Of a stretch of DNA of 64,000 bases, positions 58,654 to 64,000 are shown piece by piece. The notes below the pieces were generated by a model that was given only the letters and a program-made list of their open reading frames with translations, had not been told where the DNA came from and did no database searches. The DNA lies in assembly GCA_947627985.1 (NCBI GenBank), contig CANQYD010000006.1, positions 1-64,000 on the forward strand, read 5' to 3'. The stretch's first letter is position 1; each line of letters starts with the position of its first letter. Made by a program: the position numbers and the translations under genes. This DNA comes from an uncultured Clostridia bacterium (GTDB lineage: Bacteria; Bacillota; Clostridia; Oscillospirales; Ruminococcaceae).

Positions 58654-59651
58654 ATCTGCTTCCCGAGATTCTCCACAAAGAATTTTTCAAGCTTGTCAAA
58701 CGGTATAGCATTTTTCCCGCCGCCGTCATAGAGGTCGGTATGCGACGCGCCCGGGATAATCAAAAGCTCCTTATTTTCGGCATATTTGCTGTCGCGGGTC
58801 ATGTCGGCGTAAGCGTCTTTGCCGAAATAGAGCGAATGCGCCTTTTCGCCGTGGACGACGAGCACCGCCGAGCGGATTTCGCAGGAATATTTCAGAATCG
58901 GCTGGTTCATGAAACTCATGCAGCCGATAACGTTCCAGCCGTCGTTTGAGTTCAGGCTGCGCTTGTGATAGCCGCGCTTGGTCTTGTAATAATCGTAATA
59001 GTCCTTAACAAAATAAGGCGCGTCGTCGGGCAGCGGGTCGACAACTCCGCCGCCGAGGGTGTAGCTGCCGTTCTTGAAATCTTCGGTGCGTTGTGCATTG
59101 AGTGCGAGCTTCTTCTGATAGCGCGCCTCCTCGCTGTTTTCCGCGTCAAAGTAGCCGTTTGCATTGACGCGTGTCATGTCGTACATCGTCATCGCCGCCG
59201 TCGCCTTGATTCGCGTATCAAGAGCCGCCGCGTTTATCGCCAGCCCGCCCCAGCCGCAAATGCCGATGATACCGATCTTCTCGGGGTCAACATTTTCGCG
59301 AGTGGAAAGAAAATCCACCGCCGCCATAAAGTCCTCGGTGTTGATGTCGGGAGAAGCCATGTACCTCGGCACCCCGCCGCTCTCACCGGTAAAGGACGGG
59401 TCGAAGGCGAGGGTGAGGAAGCCGCGCTCAGCCATCGTCTGGGCATACAGTCCCGAAGCCTGCTCCTTGACCGCGCCGAAAGGACCGCATACGGCAATCG
59501 CAGGCAACCTTCCTGCCGCATTTTTGGGGATATACATATCCGCCACGAGGGTAATTCCGTAGCGGTTCGGAAATGTCACCTTGCAATGCTCGACAGCCTT
59601 GCTTTTCGGGAAAGTTTTGTCCCATCTCGTACCCAATTTCAGTTCAGACAT
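58650..59651 (-). CDS. Alpha/beta hydrolase (DltA/YcjY-like)
   Basis: A 333-residue alpha/beta hydrolase. 'IPKNAAGRLPAIAVCGPFGA' and 'LAFDPSFTGESGG' belong to the N-terminal half; the nucleophile elbow is 'GIIGICGWGGLAINA', where Cys replaces the usual Ser (G-I-C-G-W-G), as in dienelactone-hydrolase-like members. 'HGEKAHSLYFG' and 'PGASHTDLYDGG' provide the acid and His. AAAGGAAG sets the ATG at 59651. It is the first gene of an operon divergent from a LysR regulator. Confidence 0.9.
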   Translation of the reverse strand: MSELKLGTRWDKTFPKSKAVEHCKVTFPNRYGITLVADMYIPKNAAGRLPAIAVCGPFGAVKEQASGLYAQTMAERGFLTLAFDPSFTGESGGVPRYMASPDINTEDFMAAVDFLSTRENVDPEKIGIIGICGWGGLAINAAALDTRIKATAAMTMYDMTRVNANGYFDAENSEEARYQKKLALNAQRTEDFKNGSYTLGGGVVDPLPDDAPYFVKDYYDYYKTKRGYHKRSLNSNDGWNVIGCMSFMNQPILKYSCEIRSAVLVVHGEKAHSLYFGKDAYADMTRDSKYAENKELLIIPGASHTDLYDGGGKNAIPFDKLEKFFVENLGKQI

Positions 59652-59682
59652 CAAAATCTTCCTTTCAATTTGTTTTTTTATT

Positions 59683-59711
59683 ATTATATCACCGCCGTGC
59701 AAAAATATCAA
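59683..59711 (-). promoter_or_regulatory. Promoter of the hydrolase-flavodoxin operon
   Basis: On the minus strand TTGATA (59711-59706), 17-bp spacer, TATAAT (59688-59683). It faces the LysR promoter; the A/T-rich 27 bp between the two -35 boxes is the likely LysR binding area. Confidence 0.68.
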
Positions 59712-59738
59712 ATACATATATTATATGGTATAATATAC

Positions 59739-59767
59739 TTGAAAGGTATAGCTAAATATGTTATAAT
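59739..59767 (+). promoter_or_regulatory. Promoter of the LysR gene
   Basis: TTGAAA (59739-59744), 17-bp spacer, TATAAT (59762-59767). Confidence 0.7.
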
Positions 59768-59792
59768 ATAATCAAAAAATGGAGGATAAATT

Positions 59793-60680
59793 ATGGATAT
59801 TCGGGTTTTGGAATATTTTCTGACAGTTGCCAAAGAGGGAAGTATTACGCGGGCTGCGGAGGCTCTGCACATGACCCAACCGCCGCTTTCAAGGCAGTTA
59901 AAAGACCTTGAAGATGAGCTTGGCAAGCAGCTTTTTGTGCGTGGGAGCAAAAAGATCACCCTCACCGAAGATGGAGTTCTGCTTCGGAAAAGGGCTGAGG
60001 AGATAGTTGATCTACTTAACAAAACGAAGTCAGAACTGAGCTCGGACGACGGCAATATCTCGGGGGATATATACATCGGGAGCGGCGAAACAGACGCGTT
60101 TTCGGTGGTCGCGGAGACCGCAAAAAGGCTGCAAAAAACATATCCCAAAATTCGCTACCAAATCTACAGCGGCGACGCCGAGAGGATCACGGAACGGCTT
60201 GACAAGGGGCTTTTGGACTTTGGGCTGCTGGTCGCGGGCGAGCCGTTTGATCCTAAAAAGTACGATTATATAAGCCTTCCGGCGAGGGACAGGTGGGGCG
60301 TTTTGATGCGCTCCGACTGCAAACTGGCGCGAAAAAAGTCCGTCAAGCCGGAGGATTTGCACGACCTGCCGCTGCTGATTTCGCACCAAACCGCCGTGGG
60401 CAACGAAGTTTTTGATTGGCTTGGTAAAAGCATAAACGAGTTAAATATCGTGGCGTTTTATGATCTTTTGTATAACGCCTCGCGGTTCGTAAAATCGGGG
60501 CTCGGCTATGCGATCACGCTCGACAAACTGACCAACTTCGGCGAAGGAAATGAGCTGTGTTTTCGTCCTCTGAGACCGAAATTGGAAACCGGTCTTTGCA
60601 TAGTTTGGAAGCGCGGGCAGGTGTTTTCCAAGGCTGCAGAGATGTTTTTAAGCGAGATGAGGGGCGAAATGTTAGAGTAG
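59793..60680 (+). CDS. LysR-family transcriptional regulator
   Basis: A 295-residue LysR protein. The winged helix is at residues 1-60, with 'YFLTVAKEGSITRAAEALHM' and 'TQPPLSRQLKDLEDELGKQL' as the classic signature. The sensor domain (~90-290) opens with 'GDIYIGSGETDAFSVVAETA'. GGAGG precedes the ATG. It is transcribed away from the hydrolase-flavodoxin operon across a 141-bp gap, the normal layout for a LysR protein and its target. The inducer is unknown. Confidence 0.94.
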   Translation: MDIRVLEYFLTVAKEGSITRAAEALHMTQPPLSRQLKDLEDELGKQLFVRGSKKITLTEDGVLLRKRAEEIVDLLNKTKSELSSDDGNISGDIYIGSGETDAFSVVAETAKRLQKTYPKIRYQIYSGDAERITERLDKGLLDFGLLVAGEPFDPKKYDYISLPARDRWGVLMRSDCKLARKKSVKPEDLHDLPLLISHQTAVGNEVFDWLGKSINELNIVAFYDLLYNASRFVKSGLGYAITLDKLTNFGEGNELCFRPLRPKLETGLCIVWKRGQVFSKAAEMFLSEMRGEMLE

Positions 60681-60854
60681 TTTACTGCTTAATATTTTTT
60701 GAAATGAAAAGACCGCGCCGTTTCTCGTCCCGACCTCGCGCTTTCGCTGCTCGGGATTGGGAGCGTTCATTTCATCCAAGCGGTTGAGAATTTCGGAGTC
60801 GGATATGCCGTCTACGGACTGTTCAACTGTAATTTTTCTGCTTTTTCTTGCCAT
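60672..60854 (-). CDS. Small ORF with recombinase-like N terminus
   Basis: A 60-residue ORF starting at an ATG with AAGGAGG well placed upstream. It begins MARKSRKITVEQ, like the first residues of some large serine recombinases, but lacks their catalytic region. The rest ('SDSEILNRLDEMNAPNPEQR') looks like a short helix. It overlaps the LysR stop by 9 bp on the other strand. It may be a real small protein of a mobile element, or a remnant. Confidence 0.5.
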   Translation of the reverse strand: MARKSRKITVEQSVDGISDSEILNRLDEMNAPNPEQRKREVGTRNGAVFSFQKILSSKLL

Positions 60855-60897
60855 TTCTCGCCTCCTTAGCTTGCTTTGAGCATACTTTATAGCCCAG

Positions 60898-60987
60898 CTA
60901 AAATATGTAATCCTCCAAAACAACCTTGTCGTCCTGCCTGAGATATTTGACGAGCTTTTCAACAATCGGCGGAATGCTTTCTTCAAG
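60898..60987 (-). pseudogene. Short C-terminal remnant
   Basis: The minus strand reads 'LEESIPPIVEKLVKYLRQDD' then 'KVVLEDYIF' and a stop, which looks like the end of a real helical protein. No start codon or N-terminal part is present; a promoter lies immediately upstream. Family not recognised. Confidence 0.45.
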
Positions 60988-61000
60988 ATGTAATATAATA

Positions 61001-61029
61001 ATTATAGCACGGTTTGAAAGGCATAGCAA
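61001..61029 (-). promoter_or_regulatory. Promoter ahead of the remnant and the small ORF
   Basis: On the minus strand TTGCTA (61029-61024), 17-bp spacer, TATAAT (61006-61001) with extended TGC. Confidence 0.6.
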
Positions 61030-61053
61030 TAAGATATTTGCGTTTGGCAAAAG

Positions 61054-61096
61054 AAAAGGCTTTCGCTTGTTTTGGGGGCAAAAGCCTTTTGTTTTT
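61054..61096 (+). terminator. Terminator-like hairpin
   Basis: AAAAGGCTTT (61054-61063) pairs with AAAGCCTTTT (61081-61090), followed by GTTTTTT on the + strand. Confidence 0.65.
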
Positions 61097-61147
61097 TAAA
61101 TGTAATGTAAGCGTGGGGGTGAGGGTCTTTAAGTGTGGGGAACGCAC

Positions 61148-62248
61148 CTACCCCCTCACCCCCACATGCCTCGTCACCCCGTCCTCCTCATACTCCGCCA
61201 CAAAACCTCCCTCGACCGCTACGACCCTCATCAGCTCACACCCCTCCGGCAGGCTGCATCTCACATGCCCCGCCTCGCTTCCGTCGGTCGGGAAAATCCA
61301 CGCCTCGGCTTTCCCGGAACCCGGCTTGCGCCAGATCACCGCATAATCCCCATCAAAGGCACTCGACAGCCCGCCCGAGGGGATATCCTCTCCCCAGACA
61401 AAGTCGCTGCCGACCACCAAAAATCCCTCGCCGCGCGGAAAAATTCTCAACTCCCCGCCGAAATCGGTCTCAAACAGCCTCTCATACCCCTCAAGCAGCC
61501 CGCTCAGGCTGTACCTGTAGAGATTATAGACGAAAATCCCGTCCTCCAAGCCTCGTCCGAGCGCGCAAATTTCGCCGTCCTTAAAGCAAAAATCCATCAG
61601 CTCGGCGCCGCTCGAAGAGCCGTTTTTGAAGTCCTCCTCGGCGACCTCGCGGGCGATTTCCGTCAAGCCGTTTTCGTTTTTGATATATATCGCCGCCTCG
61701 CAGCTCCTGTTTTCCTCGTTTTCTTTTATGGATTTTGTAAGTACCCCGATCTGCTCCTCCCCGAACCTTATCGAAGCCGAAAAGACGCCGCCGTCCTCTA
61801 TCTGCATATCCCCGACGATTGAGACATAACCGTCCGAAGCCGCCGCCAGCCTGACCGTCCCCTTCTTATCCTCGGGGTGGATCGCAAAATACATCTTCCC
61901 ATCTACTGACCCCGCAAAATCGCAGATAGAGCCGTTTATGCCTTCCTGCTCATTCAATGCGCCCAGCTCCGTCTTTACGCCGTATTTCCAGCACCTCAGA
62001 TTACCGCCGTCGCCGGTCGGCACCGACATGTCGTAACCGTAAAATTCACCGATTTTCCCGCCTAAGAGCCGGCAGCCGTCGATCTCGGGGTGATCGGAAT
62101 ATTCCCCCTCAAGCTCGGAGATATTGACATAATCTTCCTCATCATATACCTCCGCCGTGACGTTTTGCGTCTCTTCCCGATCGCGAGCGCCGGGAAAACC
62201 GCAGGAGACGAGCGTCATCAATATCAAAAAAATTATCGCTTTTTTCAT
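61148..62248 (-). CDS. Lipoprotein, possibly beta-propeller
   Basis: A 366-residue exported lipoprotein. The signal 'MKKAIIFLILMTLVSCGFPG' holds the lipobox LVSC. The mature part is acidic near the N terminus and then repeats short beta units with 'GKMYFAIHPEDKKGTVRLAA', 'GEICALGRGLEDGIFVYNLY' and 'DGDYAVIWRKPGSGKAEAWI', suggesting a beta-propeller. I do not recognise a named family. Start is the ATG at 62248 with GGGAG ten bases upstream. It is divergent from the next lipoprotein gene. Confidence 0.8.
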   Translation of the reverse strand: MKKAIIFLILMTLVSCGFPGARDREETQNVTAEVYDEEDYVNISELEGEYSDHPEIDGCRLLGGKIGEFYGYDMSVPTGDGGNLRCWKYGVKTELGALNEQEGINGSICDFAGSVDGKMYFAIHPEDKKGTVRLAAASDGYVSIVGDMQIEDGGVFSASIRFGEEQIGVLTKSIKENEENRSCEAAIYIKNENGLTEIAREVAEEDFKNGSSSGAELMDFCFKDGEICALGRGLEDGIFVYNLYRYSLSGLLEGYERLFETDFGGELRIFPRGEGFLVVGSDFVWGEDIPSGGLSSAFDGDYAVIWRKPGSGKAEAWIFPTDGSEAGHVRCSLPEGCELMRVVAVEGGFVAEYEEDGVTRHVGVRG

Positions 62249-62282
62249 CAAAAACCACTCCCAAAAAAGATTATCCGATAAA

Positions 62283-62311
62283 ATTATAGCCCATCGCGCG
62301 CCCGATTTCAA
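62283..62311 (-). promoter_or_regulatory. Promoter of the 61148 lipoprotein gene
   Basis: On the minus strand TTGAAA (62311-62306), 17-bp spacer, TATAAT (62288-62283). Confidence 0.68.
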
Positions 62312-62353
62312 TCCCGAAAATCTTAAGAATTTCTTAATTTTCCCTGCCAAAAG

Positions 62354-62400
62354 TTACAATTCGGTAACACGGTGACGCAATAAATTACAATTCGGCAACA
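62354..62400. promoter_or_regulatory. Direct repeats, candidate operator
   Basis: TTACAATTCGGTAACA (62354-62369) and TTACAATTCGGCAACA (62385-62400) match at 15 of 16 positions and start 31 bp apart, about three DNA turns. They lie between the two divergent lipoprotein promoters. Confidence 0.5.
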
Positions 62401-62426
62401 AAACGGTTAAGGATTGGTAAATCCCC

Positions 62427-62455
62427 TTGACGTCGGGCTTTGCGGGTGATAGTAT
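62427..62455 (+). promoter_or_regulatory. Promoter of the 62497 lipoprotein gene
   Basis: TTGACG (62427-62432), 17-bp spacer, TAGTAT (62450-62455). Confidence 0.5.
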
Positions 62456-62496
62456 ATACTCGGGAAACAATTTCGGGACAGGATCGAGGGGTAAAA

Positions 62497-63033
62497 ATGA
62501 AAAAGCTGATCTCACTGATTTTGGCAATCTGCACGCTCACGGCTATGTGCGCCTGCGCCGAGAAACTTCGGGAGATTTCACCCGATGAAGCGCGGGAGCT
62601 TGCAAACGGAGCGCTCATGCTCGAAGCGGTGCTCGACGGAGGTTCCCAAAACGTCTCGGGAGCCGGGATAGTCACCGAAAACGGCGAGGATTATGCGCCC
62701 GCCGAGGACCCGAAATATGCCGTTTGGAGCGATTTTGAGGCAGCGGTCAAAGATGTTTTTGATGATGATTATGCCTGCGCGCTTCTTTCCTCAGGCAGAT
62801 GCCTTGAAATGAACGGCTCGACCTACCTGAAATATAACGAAACAGACTCCGACCCGACCTACTCCGCCCTCAGCTTCGGCGATGTAGATATCGACCCCGA
62901 AAGCAACTCCGAGACCGCCGCCGGCACCCTCGCTCTCACCACCCCGACCGGCGAAAAAACGCTGTATATCGATTACGTCAATACCCCAAACGGCTGGAAA
63001 ATTGCGGGGATAGATTTTGGGGATTTAAGGTAA
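62497..63033 (+). CDS. Small lipoprotein of unknown function
   Basis: A 178-residue lipoprotein. The signal peptide ends at a Cys near residues 17-19 (LTAMCAC). The mature part is acidic, with 'EISPDEARELANGALMLEAV' first and a C-terminal beta region 'EKTLYIDYVNTPNGWKIAGI'. No known domain recognised. Start is the ATG at 62497 after GGGG; the ORF track start overlaps the -10. The final ~170 bp of the gene are repeated downstream in decayed form. Confidence 0.78.
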   Translation: MKKLISLILAICTLTAMCACAEKLREISPDEARELANGALMLEAVLDGGSQNVSGAGIVTENGEDYAPAEDPKYAVWSDFEAAVKDVFDDDYACALLSSGRCLEMNGSTYLKYNETDSDPTYSALSFGDVDIDPESNSETAAGTLALTTPTGEKTLYIDYVNTPNGWKIAGIDFGDLR

Positions 63034-63044
63034 ATAAGAGGCAG

Positions 63045-63310
63045 ACTTATCTGCTCCGCCCTCAGCTTCGGCGATGTAGATATCTACCCCGAAAGCAACT
63101 CCGAAACCGCCGCCGGCACCCTCACCCTCGCCACCCCGACCGGCGAAAAAACGCTGTATATTGATTACGTCAATACCCCAAACGGCTGGAGGATTGCGGG
63201 GATAGATTTGGTGGATTGAAGGTCAATAAGAGGCGGGGTTATCTGCTCCGCCCGCAGCTTTGGTGATGTAGATATACCCTCAAAAAAGCACCTTCGACCT
63301 CACACCCCAA
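63045..63310 (+). repeat. Decayed tandem copies of the lipoprotein gene's 3' end
   Basis: The landmark CAGCTTCGGCGATGTAGATAT, present in the gene at 62871, recurs at 63062 (191 bp later) and, more diverged, at 63254 (192 bp later). The second copy keeps the reading 'TPTGEKTLYIDYVNTPNGW' but has no start codon. From 63310 to 63567 I see only a short C-rich stretch and a CTGACCGTCTGCCTTCTGCC-type tract. Confidence 0.85.
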
Positions 63311-63567
63311 CCGGCTTTCAGATATTAAATATCAAGCTTCCGACCACCTTTGAGAGCCGAAAAAATAAAAATTTAACACCTTAAAGCATGAGTAACCCAC
63401 ACCCCCGGACGCAACCCACTCCTGCTGCAAGAAGAGGTTTATAAAGCCCCGGCTGATCAAACGGGGAAGGGGCGGGGGCGAGGTGAATCCCTCCCGCCCC
63501 TCAAACCCATTCCCGCAGGCAACACCTTATAAATCTACCCTCTGACCGTCTGCCTTCTGCCGTCTAT

Positions 63568-64000
63568 TCACAGCTCCCTCCCCCTATAAAACACCCCCGA
63601 CAGCGCCCACGACCCCGCAAAGATCAGCAGGCTCACCGCCACCGCCGCAGCCATGATCCACGCCCCGCTTGCGGTGATATTCCCGAGCGTCTCCGTCACA
63701 CCTTTCTCGGTGCCGAAGCTGACACCCATCGCGCCCAAGCCTCCGCACAAGCCTCCGAAAACCATGAACATAAACCTGCCCTTTTCCACTCCGAGCTTGA
63801 AAAGGAAAGGCATAATTATCGAGATCACGCCGAGAAGTATCAGATACAGCGCAAAGCACGGGAGGATCAGCTTCAGACCCGTGAGGTCCTTGAAGCCCCC
63901 TATTGCCGCGTTTATTATTATGCTCACCGCAGTCAGTATGCAGAAAAATACATAAAACACAATCATTGTGATATATTTGACCGAGACGAACTGAACCCTT
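63568..64000 (-). CDS. ABC-2 type permease, partial (cut by window end)
   Basis: At least 143 residues on the minus strand, open through the window edge. The ORF track starts at an internal ATG (63966), but the frame continues as RVQFVSVKYITMIVFYVFF, and 'SVKYIT' before a membrane helix is typical of ABC-2 permeases. Four hydrophobic segments are visible ('LKLILPCFALYLILLGVISI', 'GRFMFMVFGGLCGGLGAMGV', 'GAWIMAAAVAVSLLIFAGSW'). It resembles the ABC2_membrane_5 group. The ATPase partner should lie beyond the window. Confidence 0.78.
   Translation of the reverse strand, partial: RVQFVSVKYITMIVFYVFFCILTAVSIIINAAIGGFKDLTGLKLILPCFALYLILLGVISIIMPFLFKLGVEKGRFMFMVFGGLCGGLGAMGVSFGTEKGVTETLGNITASGAWIMAAAVAVSLLIFAGSWALSGVFYRGREL

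Overview
The window looks like chromosome from a spore-forming, anaerobic Clostridia-type Bacillota, probably an intestinal Oscillospirales-like lineage (the taxon is inference). The evidence is dipicolinate synthase dpaA/dpaB, a ferredoxin, BlaI/M56 and YolD-type genes, many GGAGG ribosome binding sites, GTG and TTG starts, and vegetative promoters that are almost all TTGnnn-N17-TATAAT, often with an extended TGnTATAAT. Genes are moderately GC-rich. I saw no rRNA, tRNA or CRISPR array.

Layout. 0-6.5 kb: AraC regulator, inorganic pyrophosphatase, glucuronate isomerase, thioesterase, orphan response regulator, beta-lactamase-like serine hydrolase. 6.5-8.1 kb: gene-free block of structured repeats. 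8.1-10.6 kb: SOS-type cassette (LexA box, Y-family polymerase, YgjP-like metalloprotease, YolD). 10.7-16.4 kb: GH31 glycosidase, DUF362 protein, AraC regulator, AIM24 protein, PIN/NYN-like protein. 16.4-17.5 kb: a repeat and an IS1-family element. 17.5-24 kb: secreted FN3 protein, Cthe_2159-like carbohydrate-binding protein, ATPase, PaaI thioesterase, membrane protein. 24-29.2 kb: operon of AMP-ligase, Na+/solute symporter, PaaK-type ligase and double-ACT protein. 29.2-33 kb: repeats around metY and metA. 33-39.9 kb (minus strand): lipoprotein, VOC protein, large GH2, DUF4956, VTC-domain protein, ferredoxin. 40-43.8 kb: FtsW/RodA, galK, trmB, unknown. 44.6-46 kb: dpaB/dpaA, flanked on both sides by repeats. 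47.3-50.3 kb: GH94-like phosphorylase. 50.5-55.4 kb: BlaI repressor with twin operators and a giant M56 sensor. 55.4-61 kb: patchy accessory island with a MobA/MobL relaxase remnant, frameshifted methyltransferase, membrane pseudogene, aldo/keto reductase remnant, flavodoxin-cyclophilin lipoprotein plus hydrolase under a divergent LysR, and a small recombinase-like ORF. 61-64 kb: lipoproteins, a decaying tandem duplication, and an ABC-2 permease cut by the window end.

Metabolic picture. Plant and host glycan use is suggested by UxaC, GH31, GH2, GalK and the GH94-like enzyme. Methionine is probably made by acetylation (MetA carries Glu at position 111) followed by sulfhydrylation (MetY). A carboxylate is probably imported and activated to a CoA ester by the 24-29 kb operon.

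The most unusual content is intergenic. Four families of multi-copy structured repeats fill nearly all long gene-free stretches. Family I is a chain of hairpins whose stems covary between copies. Family II is a variable hairpin inside constant flanks. Family III is about 120 bp and begins with a sequence matching the end of the local IS1-family element. Family IV is a multi-branched cloverleaf in 286-bp tandem units, with a second locus where every inner stem has been replaced. Fold is kept while sequence changes, which argues for selection on, or replication through, structure. I do not recognise these as a named family.
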